Assembly: GCA_017554385.1 (NCBI GenBank)
Contig: JAFZIL010000065.1
Span: forward strand, 94,162 to 158,161
Length of the DNA: 64,000 bases
Direction of reading: 5' to 3'
From: Prevotella sp.
Lineage (GTDB): Bacteria; Bacteroidota; Bacteroidia; Bacteroidales; Bacteroidaceae
A model generated the notes under the pieces. That model saw nothing but the letters and a program-made list of their open reading frames with translations, was not told the DNA's origin and did no database searches. Within the stretch, counting starts at the first letter, position 1; every line of letters begins with the position of its first letter. Below are positions 23,438 through 31,712 of this stretch, one piece after another. The position numbers and the translations under genes are program-made.

Positions 23438-26362
23438 TTAATCGTATTTAATGTCGTTGTACTTCAGCAGATAGGTATCGTATTGGGTGAGGAAGGGCTT
23501 GAAAGGTGCAGGGACTTCGCGTGGACTGGCAAAGAGCCGTCGGACGTCCTGAGGTATTGTTTCGGCTTCTATACGATAGAGGCGGAACGACGTGCCAACA
23601 GGTGCATCACCCACCTGCCAACCTTTGAAAGCGGTCTTGGCAAATTTCGGGCCTTGTCCGCTAACGGCGGCGTTGACAGTAAGGACGATGCCACGGTCGG
23701 TCTGTTCGAAGTTCAGATCGAGAGAATCGCCCACGACTAACAGGCCGTTGCCATCCTTGTCAGAGAAGAAGGCGACATCGATACCTCCGTGGTTGCCCTC
23801 GAAATAGAGGTCGTCCTGATGCTTGGCCCAGAAACCGTAGCGGTTGGCCTGATGGCGACCCGGGTAAGAGGCAAAGGGGCCTTGTCCAATCCACTGCACA
23901 CGGTCAATCTCGGGCGACAGTAGGTAAGCAAGGCCGAGTTCGGCGCGGAACACATCGGCAGTATCGGGGGTTAGTGTGTAGCTGATGCTAAGACCACCGT
24001 CCACCGATTCTGACTTTATGTCAGCCTTGACTTGTTCATTATCTATCGGCAACAGGTACTTCTGCGGCAGGCGTCCTTTCTGTGTGATGCGCTCAGCCAT
24101 CGTGGCCTTGCGGCCTGTGCGGATGGTGGTTTCCTGTACGAAGCTCATAGGGTCGCCATCGCCCGTCCATGCTGTCTGAGGCTTGTTCAGCACAAATGAC
24201 TGATGGAGGAAGGTATGGCCCTCTTTGTCTTCGATGTCGAAATGAAGAAGGCTGAGGGCTGAAGGCTGAGGGTTGACAACTGAGGGAAGAGAAAGGGTAT
24301 AGGGGACAGAGGAACGCAGCGGACAATCGGGACTGAAGGCACCACGAGCCACGGTGTCTCGGTCGTTGGTCAGAGCCCAGCAGAAGGTGACGTTGTCCTT
24401 CAGGTTCAGAAAGTCGTAGCGGTTGTAGAGTGTCAGCTTGGCTGAGATATTATCGCAGCATACGGAACCAACGAAGGCGCGGGCGTAGTTGTGTTGCAGC
24501 TCGTAGTAGTTAGGCAGGGGTGTGCGGTCGGCATAGAGCAGTCCGTCGGTACCTTGGTTTCCATTCATCTCAAAACCACTGGTCTCTGTCAGGTACACCT
24601 TCTGATCACATTCGCTACCGTCCGTACGCCAACGGGAGAATTTCTCCACATCCGAACTATTGTCTGCACTCCCACACTCCTTCACTCCTTCACTCCTCAA
24701 AGAGAACGGCATTCCCTGATCTACCCATTCCCAGACACTTCCACCGGCAATGCCGGGCGTGCGCTCGATGATCTCCCACTGACGGTCATGGTCTTCGAAC
24801 GAGATACCCAGCGTGTGGCAGTACTCGGTGAAGATGAGCGGGCGGTCAGTCTTGGTATAGTAGTCACGCAACTGGCTTGTCGTGGGATAATGGGGAGCAT
24901 AGACAGGCACCTGTTGGGGGAACTTTTCAAACCCGATACTCCGGAACGTGCTACCTTTCTGTGGGAAACAATAGGGGCGAGTAGGGTCGAGTTGCTGTGC
25001 ATATTCGCCTACCTTCTCACAACTCTTGGGTAGTGGATTCTCGTTGCCGAGACTCCAGACGATGACAGAGGGGTGGTTCTTGTGACAGTCGATGGTAGCT
25101 TTCACACGGCTGAGAAGGATGTCGAAATAGTCGGGCTTCTTCAGATGCTTCTCGCCGCGCGAGCCAAAGGGGGCCTCGCATACCACATAGAATCCCAACG
25201 AGTCGGCCAGCTCGAAGAAGCGGGGTTCGCGGGGATAGTGTGAAGTGCGGATATAGTTGATTGAGGCTTCCTTCATCAGATGCATGTCCTTGAGGGTCAA
25301 GTCGTCAGAAACGACCTTCACTGTCTTGGGATCGGTGCTGTGGCAGGTCACGCCCCGCAGCTTGACAGGCTGCCCGTTAACTTTCAGCACATTCTTGACA
25401 GAGTCAAGCGGTGAAGCCGAGCGCCCGTCGATGCTCACTTCGCGTATGCCAATCTTCTGGGTGAAGGTCTGGAGCGTTTTTCCCTTTTCTTTCACGCGTA
25501 CCTTTAATTGATAGAGGTACGGCGTTTCGGCTGTCCATAACCGAGGGTTGTTTAGTTTAGAGTGTAGAGTATAGAGTGTAGAGTTTGCTACCGCATTTCT
25601 TTCTGCACTTGAAGGGACAGCGGAAGCCAACTCCAAACTATCCAATCTACACTCGATACTGGTATTTCGCGTAGCATTGGCCACCTCGGTCTTTACTGTT
25701 ACCTCACCGTTCATCTTCGTGGTGACAGTCAGGTCAGACAGATGGATCTTAGGCACGGTAAACAGCGTGACATCGCGAAAGATGCCCATGGGCGCCCAGT
25801 CGTCGAAGCAGTCGAACTCGAATCCTTTGAAATGGCTGTAGACACGCATGGCCAACTGCTGTGGTTCACCTTTGAAGGCTTTCTTTGACAAATATGGCGT
25901 CAGGTCGAAAAGACATGTGTTATAGGCCTGTTCCCATGTGCCTACATATCGATCGTTAAGCCATAGGTCGTAGCCGCGCAGCACACCATCGAACCGGATG
26001 ATTACCTGTTGGTCCTTCCAGTCGGCAGGTATTGTGAACGCTGTGCGATAATAGCCAGTCAGTGAGTCAGGAAACGAATAACTTGGTTCACAGAAACCAT
26101 ACGCCTCCCAGCATCCTGGAACAGGTATCTCACCCCATGAAGCATCGGCTACAGGAACCGTTTTATCTTCGGTCAGACCATTAACAACCTTCAGCTGCCA
26201 TTCGCCATTCAGACTCTTCATCTTCTGCTTGTCGGTGACAGGCCATACGCCTTTCAGTGCATCTATCACCTGAGGTATACCGCCGTTGTCATACATAGCA
26301 TTCACTGCCTCCGTCTGCAATACACACAGGTAAGGCAGCAACCATAAAATGATTTTCTTCAT
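23438..26362 (-). CDS. Secreted GH2 beta-galactosidase-like enzyme
   Basis: 974 residues, with a signal peptide at 1-22. The GH2 order is a jelly-roll sugar-binding domain (WGEIPVPGCWEAYGF, RFDGVLRGYDLWLNDRYVG), an Ig-like domain, a TIM barrel and a C-terminal small-chain-like domain (IQWIGQGP-type: VQWIGQGPFASYPGR). The acid/base is E441 in WSLGNEN and the nucleophile E513 in FTEYCHTLG. It would release terminal beta-galactose or a related sugar in the periplasm. Three repeat tracts are translated in frame: residues 237-268 (inverted-repeat element, Ig region), 555-566 (octads) and 693-705 (heptads). The promoter is at 26404. It is cotranscribed with the tandem SGNH esterase. Confidence 0.92.
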   Translation of the reverse strand: MKKIILWLLPYLCVLQTEAVNAMYDNGGIPQVIDALKGVWPVTDKQKMKSLNGEWQLKVVNGLTEDKTVPVADASWGEIPVPGCWEAYGFCEPSYSFPDSLTGYYRTAFTIPADWKDQQVIIRFDGVLRGYDLWLNDRYVGTWEQAYNTCLFDLTPYLSKKAFKGEPQQLAMRVYSHFKGFEFDCFDDWAPMGIFRDVTLFTVPKIHLSDLTVTTKMNGEVTVKTEVANATRNTSIECRLDSLELASAVPSSAERNAVANSTLYTLHSKLNNPRLWTAETPYLYQLKVRVKEKGKTLQTFTQKIGIREVSIDGRSASPLDSVKNVLKVNGQPVKLRGVTCHSTDPKTVKVVSDDLTLKDMHLMKEASINYIRTSHYPREPRFFELADSLGFYVVCEAPFGSRGEKHLKKPDYFDILLSRVKATIDCHKNHPSVIVWSLGNENPLPKSCEKVGEYAQQLDPTRPYCFPQKGSTFRSIGFEKFPQQVPVYAPHYPTTSQLRDYYTKTDRPLIFTEYCHTLGISFEDHDRQWEIIERTPGIAGGSVWEWVDQGMPFSLRSEGVKECGSADNSSDVEKFSRWRTDGSECDQKVYLTETSGFEMNGNQGTDGLLYADRTPLPNYYELQHNYARAFVGSVCCDNISAKLTLYNRYDFLNLKDNVTFCWALTNDRDTVARGAFSPDCPLRSSVPYTLSLPSVVNPQPSALSLLHFDIEDKEGHTFLHQSFVLNKPQTAWTGDGDPMSFVQETTIRTGRKATMAERITQKGRLPQKYLLPIDNEQVKADIKSESVDGGLSISYTLTPDTADVFRAELGLAYLLSPEIDRVQWIGQGPFASYPGRHQANRYGFWAKHQDDLYFEGNHGGIDVAFFSDKDGNGLLVVGDSLDLNFEQTDRGIVLTVNAAVSGQGPKFAKTAFKGWQVGDAPVGTSFRLYRIEAETIPQDVRRLFASPREVPAPFKPFLTQYDTYLLKYNDIKYD
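24250..24284. repeat. Heptad tract inside the GH2 gene
   Basis: Units GGCTGAG, GGCTGAA, GGCTGAG, GGTTGAC and AACTGAG are read on the minus strand as a Pro/Ser-rich insertion (VVNPQPSALSL). Confidence 0.85.
24667..24698. repeat. 8-bp tandem tract inside the GH2 gene
   Basis: Four octads (CACTCCCA, CACTCCTT, CACTCCTT, CACTCCTC) are translated on the minus strand as RSEGVKECGSA, a loop after the WEWVDQGMPF motif. Confidence 0.85.
25560..25654. repeat. Inverted-repeat element inserted in frame in the GH2 gene
   Basis: Arms 25560-25594 and 25620-25654 are 35-bp inverted repeats matching at 27 of 35 positions, with a 25-bp loop. The arms end in TTTGCTACCGC and GCGGAAGCC, the same inner ends as the 15428-15557 element. 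The outer parts are again heptad-like (GAGTGTA, GAGTATA, GAGTGTA). The frame stays open, adding roughly 30 residues (237-268) to the Ig-like domain. Confidence 0.85.
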
Positions 26363-26403
26363 ATAGTAGTAGTTTGTTTATGCTTAAATTGCACATTTGC
26401 CTG

Positions 26404-26411
26404 CAAAGTTA
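26404..26411 (-). promoter_or_regulatory. -7 element upstream of the GH2-SGNH unit
   Basis: TAACTTTG on the minus strand, 42 bp before the ATG at 26362. No good -33 element at 19-21 bp was found, so confidence is moderate. Confidence 0.5.
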
Positions 26412-26540
26412 CTACAATCAGATGACAACATCATGGGATAATTGGTCATTTATCTGCAATTATTGTCTGACGAAGAGAATCATCCTGCTTTTCCGGCAAT
26501 CTGAATTGAAGAGCCAGCAATAGGATGCCACCATCCGACG

Positions 26541-28148
26541 CTATTCAAAGACGAAGTCTTCAAGCGTGCAGAGCGACGCATCTCCAGGTTGCTTGGCAGA
26601 GAACTTGAAGAAAATGGCATGGCGGCCGGCAAGCTGCGCGGGATTGTCAATGGGGACGGTCAGCTCGGTCGACGTACGGGGCATGTCGGCTTTCAGCTCT
26701 ATCGTTGCTATCATATTGCCTCCTTGTGAAGTCCAAGGACGGTCGCTCATCACTTCGATGGTTCCGTCAATGCCCTCAGGGATAAGCCGCAGGCGCAGGG
26801 TAAGGTTATCGGACAGCAGTTTTTCATCGAAGAGGAAATATTTGTAACCAACGATGGAGCCAGCAGTATTGTTGACCACATGGTTGGTATTGCTGTTCTG
26901 GTCGTAGCTGACATCCACATACGAGCCATAGAACGTATTGTTCGGCCACTCATGGGTAGCAGGCTTAGGTCCTGTGTACCAACAGGCGATGCCGGCAGAA
27001 TGGCGTTCGAAGGGGTTCAGGCCTTCCAAGGCAAAGCCGTTGCTGTTGTATTCGCCCTCAGAAATCTCTACCTTCCCGCCAGCGCCCTCTTCCACGTTGA
27101 CACTGATGGGTGCCACCATAGCCTGGCGTGCATATTCGTTGGTGCCCGTCTGCCGGTGATAGAACACGTACCACTGGCCTTTTATCTCACAGATACTGCC
27201 GTGGGTATTGCCGTCGGGTGTAGCCGAGGCGATAACGTTACCCTGTTCGTCCTTCTCACGTGCACGACCGTCGATAATAGTGCCACCGTAGGTCCAAGGA
27301 CCGAGCGGGTGGTCGCTATAGGCGTAGGCAAGCGTATAGTTGGACATGGGTAGCCCAAACTCACCCTCTTCAGTGAAACGACTGTAGATAAATACGTACT
27401 TGTCCTTGATCTTACGAATGGAAGAAGCTTCGAAGAAACGGAACTGTCCCGGCTGGTAACGCCCTGAGATCATGTCCTCGACAATCTCGGTGCCGGGCTT
27501 TACGGTAGCCATTGTGGCTGGGTCGAACTCAGCAGCGTAAGAGCGCTCGAAACCCCAATAGCCATAGACGCGCCCGTCATCATCGACGAAGACGGCAGGG
27601 TCGAACTTCAACACTCCGTCAACCACATTAGGATTGTCGGCATTCCAGTTGCACACCTCAAAAGGACCGTCGGGACGCGAACTCTTCGCAATGAGTCCGT
27701 TGCGACCGCCAGCCTGATCGTTGGGGAAGAGGTAGTAGGTCTTCTCCGCTCCCCTTGTCACCAAGGTCACGTCAGGAGCGTAAAGCACATCGGCAGTACC
27801 TGCCGAATCGAACGGTTCGCCCTTGCCGTTCTTGTCGACAACGAGGATGACACCGTCGTAACGCCAGTTGTTCAGGCTGTCGACAGAGGCCGACCATACC
27901 ACCTGGTCGCGACCGCAGTACTCCGTCTTCAAGTCATCGTGCGAACCATAGATATACACACGTTGCTTTCCTGGCTGGTCAGGGTCTTCGAAGACGTACG
28001 GTTCGCCGTCGGGGATGTGCTCCCAGAGGGGTAGGAAGGGGTTACCTACGGTGGTCAGTCCCGACTTGGTGGTCTCGACCTGTTGACTGCACGACATGGT
28101 CATTAAACAGGCTGCAGCAGCAATAATGTTCAAGGTTTTAGATTTCAT
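26541..28148 (-). CDS. GH43-family glycosidase lipoprotein
   Basis: 535 residues from ATG 28148. The signal peptide has lipobox LMTMSC. The five-bladed GH43 propeller shows the expected acidic residues: the base Asp in YVFEDPD, the pKa-tuning Asp in YAPDVTLV and the acid Glu in RFFEASSIRKI. The C-terminal ~150 residues form a beta-sandwich of carbohydrate-binding type (NHVVNNTAGSIVGYKYF). It likely removes arabinofuranose or xylose residues at the cell surface; the exact substrate cannot be read from sequence. It is a separate unit from GH115, with array B and its own promoter between them. Confidence 0.9.
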   Translation of the reverse strand: MKSKTLNIIAAAACLMTMSCSQQVETTKSGLTTVGNPFLPLWEHIPDGEPYVFEDPDQPGKQRVYIYGSHDDLKTEYCGRDQVVWSASVDSLNNWRYDGVILVVDKNGKGEPFDSAGTADVLYAPDVTLVTRGAEKTYYLFPNDQAGGRNGLIAKSSRPDGPFEVCNWNADNPNVVDGVLKFDPAVFVDDDGRVYGYWGFERSYAAEFDPATMATVKPGTEIVEDMISGRYQPGQFRFFEASSIRKIKDKYVFIYSRFTEEGEFGLPMSNYTLAYAYSDHPLGPWTYGGTIIDGRAREKDEQGNVIASATPDGNTHGSICEIKGQWYVFYHRQTGTNEYARQAMVAPISVNVEEGAGGKVEISEGEYNSNGFALEGLNPFERHSAGIACWYTGPKPATHEWPNNTFYGSYVDVSYDQNSNTNHVVNNTAGSIVGYKYFLFDEKLLSDNLTLRLRLIPEGIDGTIEVMSDRPWTSQGGNMIATIELKADMPRTSTELTVPIDNPAQLAGRHAIFFKFSAKQPGDASLCTLEDFVFE

Positions 28149-28201
28149 ATCTGCCAAGTATTAATAATGATGCTCAAATCCCCAGATTGGTAAATGAGCA
28201 G

Positions 28202-28209
28202 CAAAGATA
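28202..28209 (-). promoter_or_regulatory. -7 element upstream of the GH43 gene
   Basis: TATCTTTG on the minus strand, 54 bp before the ATG at 28148. The -33 region is weak. Confidence 0.55.
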
Positions 28210-28282
28210 ATGAATTATTGTCACATTCCCGCAATTGTTTATGATTATTTATATAAATACAGGCAATGACTTCACATGATTC

Positions 28283-28436
28283 GTTACAGACTGCTTGTAA
28301 CACCATTACAAACGGTCTGTAATCGCGTTACAAATACTTTGTAATCGCGTTACAAATACTTTGTAATGACGTTACGAATACTTTGTAATGACGTTACGAA
28401 TACTTTGTAATGACGTTACAGAGAGTCTGTAATTCT
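28283..28436. repeat. 22-bp tandem array B (7 units)
   Basis: Seven units of exactly 22 bp. The pattern is TTACR-N7-TGTAA (17-nt dyad, 5-nt spacer); the left arm is TTACA in five units and TTACG in two. The seventh unit extends the pairing to 7 bp (TTACAGA/TCTGTAA). Spacers are variants of TCGCG and TGACG. The array starts 45 bp after the GH115 stop and ends upstream of the GH43 promoter. It accounts for about half of the 332-bp gap, and the rest shows only the promoter. Confidence 0.95.
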
Positions 28437-28480
28437 GCCTTGAAACACGACACTTGATTTACGCTATATGTGACCAATCG

Positions 28481-31000
28481 TCATTGTGCCACTGGTATGA
28501 CATAGAACTTGCGGTTAGGCTTGAAGTCAATCATCCACTGATCGAAGATGACATGGTCATCAAGCGCCCTTATCTTCAGCGTGTGCTTGCCTTTCTGTAC
28601 TTTAACAGGAGTCGTCTTCAGCGCCTGTCCGCGCAGAACGCTCCGCTTCCAGAAGTCCGAGCGATACTTTTCTTTCAGCGAGATGACCACGGGCTGCTGG
28701 TCGTCGAGCGTCACTTGATAGCGCAAATCGCCTTTATCGTTAGGCTGGGTGGGAATCATCGCCGTATACAGTACGGCATTGCCCTCCTGCTCAGTCGCGA
28801 ACTCATAGGTCAGTTCACAACCTTTTGGGATAGCAACTGCATTCATCGAATGACCCAGCAGCTGAATGGCATGCACACCTTCCGTAGCCGACTGGTATCG
28901 GCAGGCATTGCGGGCGATGGCATCGTCGGGCACGACCGAATACGACAGATAGAGACCATAGCCCGGCTGGTAGTCGGCTGGCGGCAGATAGGGCAGTGTC
29001 GGAGGATTGAACACCGGCAGGTCGCGCGGCATCATGTTCATGATACCCTTCCACTTACCATTGGCAAGGCTGTCGTTATAGTATCGGGTGAGTTGCTGTA
29101 TCTCGCGGTAAGCCTGTATGGCGCGTGCCGAGTGGAGCATCATATAGTCCTCACGTCCCTCCATACTTTTGTCGGTCTGTCCCTGATATTTTGAGCGGGC
29201 CAGCTGAGCCTCCAACATCTTTACGGCCATGGCACGAGCGGCCTGCACGGGGTATTTGACGTGTGCGAAGAAGGCATCCTTCAGTTCGGGACGGACGAAC
29301 TTCTCGGCCTCCTGCATGCCTACACAGACATGCTCATAGTCGGAAAGATAGCGCTCTAACTCACCACCAAACTCATTAGTGAACTCGGTGTCGATAACAT
29401 GCGAACGGCCACGGGGATATGCCTTTCGGTCTGCCAGTTCTACCTGTGTCCATCCCATGAACTCCGGCTTGCGGATACCACAGAGACGATAGAATTCCTT
29501 CATGGCTGGGAACAGCTTCTTTCCTGCCTTCTCACCAAACTGTGTGCAGAGCCAGCTTTCCAGATGCTTCTCGAGTGTCGACGGGTTCAGCCCGTCGATA
29601 TTCCACGCCATATCCAAGAACAGTTCCAAATCATAAGCCGCCACCTTCGGATCGTGGACGTTGACAATCCACAGCTTGCGGCAGTGATGGTCGTAGGCGG
29701 CACGCATCTCAGAGTAGACAAGACCGGGCTGAGTAGTGGTGAGCCACATATAGTCGTGTGGCCGGCCCCAATAAGAGAGATGATAATATACTCCTCCCCC
29801 ACCCTTGCGCAATTGTTGCTCCTCGTCACTGAGACGGGTCATATAGCCGTAGTTGTCGTCGCACCACATCAGCGTCACGTCGTCGGGAACCTTCAATCCG
29901 CTCTCCATGATCTCTAACACCTCCTTGTAGGGAATGAAGACCTGTGGTACTTTTTCCACATCTTTATTATAATACTTGCGAATAAGCTCGCGCTGGTCGT
30001 CGATGACCTGCTGCAAGCCGTCGAGCTTTTCCTTCTTCGTATTTACGCCTTCCATCGAACCGTCGTGAATGCCACGCATGCCAATCGTAAAAAACTCCTC
30101 GCTGCCCTTCACCTCCTGCAGACGCTCTATCCAGTACTGCTGCACCTGCTGACGATTAGTGATGTAATTGTACGGACCACGGGAAACGTGGTCCCACTCT
30201 GCTACGTTGTTGCGCAGTAATGGCTCGCAATGGCTGGTGCCGATGAGGATTCCACATGAGTCGGCCATCTCCTTGTTGCCCTTGATAGTAAAAAAGCCGG
30301 GAGTACCGGTATGCATGCCCGGCCAAATAGCATTGGCGCGTAGACGTAGTAGAAGTTGGAAGATAGCTTTGTAGGTCTTCGGTCCCATGCGCCCGAAAAC
30401 GGGGCGTCCTTCCTCTCCTTCGGAGGAGGTATCATAGTGTTTCCATGCCCAGTTGCGCAGGCTCCAGTCTTCGTCATTAATAAAAATGCCGCGATACTCC
30501 ACTGAGGGAGCCTGCATGGTCTTGAAGTCGTCGGCCATCGTGAGGCGGCTCTTCATCTCTGGGATAACGTCGCCCCACCACACCCACGGTGAGACGCCAG
30601 CCATGCGGCTCAACTCCAAGATGCCATAGGCACAGCCGCGTCCGTTATTGCCTACGACAAATATTTGGGCACAGTTGATGGTTATGTAGAAGGCGTCATG
30701 TTTCTCTAAGACATCATCGACAGGTATGCCCATCTGGCGTAAGCGCTTCATAGTAGCCCCCGATGCTTTGTCAAGCTCCACGATGCGTATCTGTCCGCTC
30801 TTCGAACTGACAGCCCGTTGGCCGGTAACCTGCCTCATATCGTCGGCAAACATCTGCAAAGCAATCTCGACGACGGGTGCCACACTGTTTTCCATGCAAT
30901 AGCTGACGGCATGCGTACCGTCGTACCACACCACTTCAGCTCTTGCCGCAGATATACTCCACGCCATCAACACAAACAAAATCCATGTCTTTGTTTTCAT
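28481..31000 (-). CDS. Secreted GH115 alpha-glucuronidase-family enzyme
   Basis: 839 residues with a signal peptide (WILFVLMAWSISAARA). Recognised as GH115 from the N-terminal GQIRIVELDK/FVVGNNGRGCAYGILELSR region, SPWVWWGDV, YRGIFINDEDWSL, RANAIWPGMH, MWCDDNYGYMTRL and GGGVYYHLSYWGRPHDY, plus a C-terminal beta-rich domain. Characterised members remove (4-O-methyl-)glucuronic acid from xylan side chains or from arabinogalactan. Length agrees with the family. It has a single-gene unit with a -7 element at 31028-31035. Array B separates it from the GH43 gene downstream. Confidence 0.92.
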   Translation of the reverse strand: MKTKTWILFVLMAWSISAARAEVVWYDGTHAVSYCMENSVAPVVEIALQMFADDMRQVTGQRAVSSKSGQIRIVELDKASGATMKRLRQMGIPVDDVLEKHDAFYITINCAQIFVVGNNGRGCAYGILELSRMAGVSPWVWWGDVIPEMKSRLTMADDFKTMQAPSVEYRGIFINDEDWSLRNWAWKHYDTSSEGEEGRPVFGRMGPKTYKAIFQLLLRLRANAIWPGMHTGTPGFFTIKGNKEMADSCGILIGTSHCEPLLRNNVAEWDHVSRGPYNYITNRQQVQQYWIERLQEVKGSEEFFTIGMRGIHDGSMEGVNTKKEKLDGLQQVIDDQRELIRKYYNKDVEKVPQVFIPYKEVLEIMESGLKVPDDVTLMWCDDNYGYMTRLSDEEQQLRKGGGGVYYHLSYWGRPHDYMWLTTTQPGLVYSEMRAAYDHHCRKLWIVNVHDPKVAAYDLELFLDMAWNIDGLNPSTLEKHLESWLCTQFGEKAGKKLFPAMKEFYRLCGIRKPEFMGWTQVELADRKAYPRGRSHVIDTEFTNEFGGELERYLSDYEHVCVGMQEAEKFVRPELKDAFFAHVKYPVQAARAMAVKMLEAQLARSKYQGQTDKSMEGREDYMMLHSARAIQAYREIQQLTRYYNDSLANGKWKGIMNMMPRDLPVFNPPTLPYLPPADYQPGYGLYLSYSVVPDDAIARNACRYQSATEGVHAIQLLGHSMNAVAIPKGCELTYEFATEQEGNAVLYTAMIPTQPNDKGDLRYQVTLDDQQPVVISLKEKYRSDFWKRSVLRGQALKTTPVKVQKGKHTLKIRALDDHVIFDQWMIDFKPNRKFYVIPVAQ

Positions 31001-31027
31001 CAGCAGTTCGTTTTTGTTCTTTGGCTA

Positions 31028-31035
31028 CAAAGGTA
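31028..31035 (-). promoter_or_regulatory. -7 element upstream of the GH115 gene
   Basis: TACCTTTG on the minus strand, 27 bp before the ATG. No clear -33 box. Confidence 0.5.
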
Positions 31036-31081
31036 GGCATTTAACACGAAGACGACCTATAAAAAATGCTCAATCAGCATC

Positions 31082-31116
31082 AAAAAAAGACAGGCAGGGT
31101 GCTAATCCCTGCCTGT
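31082..31116 (-). terminator. Rho-independent terminator of the small lipoprotein gene
   Basis: A perfect 10-bp stem (ACAGGCAGGG at 31090-31099 with CCCTGCCTGT at 31107-31116) and a 7-nt loop. On the minus strand it is followed by a run of seven T. Confidence 0.9.
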
Positions 31117-31151
31117 GCGCTTGTTGGTCATACGGATAAGCCGTACCCGTC

Positions 31152-31625
31152 CTACTTCTCCTCCTTCATCTCGTAGAACACGCTGAGGAAGGGCACGGAA
31201 TGGTTGTCGAGCGTGACGACAAGCTTGTATTCCGATGTCTCAAACTCAGCAATCTTGTGGTCATCACCACGCTTGGGCACGCCAGGATTGCGTCCTAACT
31301 CCTCAACGAAACCGTCGCGCAGTTCCTGCCAAAGAGCTCGTGTGGAATCGTTATACGTGGCACGATAATCCTCCTCGACGGCAGTAATAACGTTATCCTT
31401 CGAGGCCACGGCAATGGAATAGGAAGTCTCGCCAGGACGCGACAGAATAGTCATCTCCTTGCTGGAATGGTTGGTGTCGATGGCCAGACCGCGGTTCACC
31501 AACGAGTCGATAAACACTTTGGCTGGCAGTCCCATGGACAGTCCTTTCACCTTCAGATAGTCACGTTCGCCACTGCATGCAAACAGAGCGACAGCTGCCA
31601 GAGCAGCAAATAGCATTTTCTTCAT
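31152..31625 (-). CDS. Small lipoprotein, unknown function
   Basis: 157 residues. The signal peptide KKMLFAALAAVALFAC ends in a lipobox (LFAC), so it is probably a periplasmic or outer-membrane lipoprotein. The mature part has KGLSMGLPAKVFIDSLVNRG and beta-strands (SYSIAVASKDNVITAVEE, YKLVVTLDNHSVPFLSVFYE), a pattern seen in small Bacteroidales lipoproteins with no assigned role. It has its own promoter and a strong terminator, so it is monocistronic. Confidence 0.85.
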   Translation of the reverse strand: MKKMLFAALAAVALFACSGERDYLKVKGLSMGLPAKVFIDSLVNRGLAIDTNHSSKEMTILSRPGETSYSIAVASKDNVITAVEEDYRATYNDSTRALWQELRDGFVEELGRNPGVPKRGDDHKIAEFETSEYKLVVTLDNHSVPFLSVFYEMKEEK

Positions 31626-31653
31626 AGGTCAGTCATTATGTTGTTTGAAGGTG

Positions 31654-31684
31654 CAAAAATACGAAATAGTTTTCATATTCCAAA
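31654..31684 (-). promoter_or_regulatory. Promoter of the small lipoprotein gene
   Basis: On the minus strand, TTTG (31684-31681), a 19-bp spacer and TATTTTTG (31661-31654). It lies in the gap after the SusD stop. Confidence 0.75.
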
Positions 31685-31712
31685 CATTCGAGGAGAAAAA
31701 GTAGAAGAATAC

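Noticed and set aside
26516..26536. Terminator after the GH43 gene (GGATG/CATCC hairpin)
   Set aside because: The stem is only 5 bp and no T-run follows on the minus strand.
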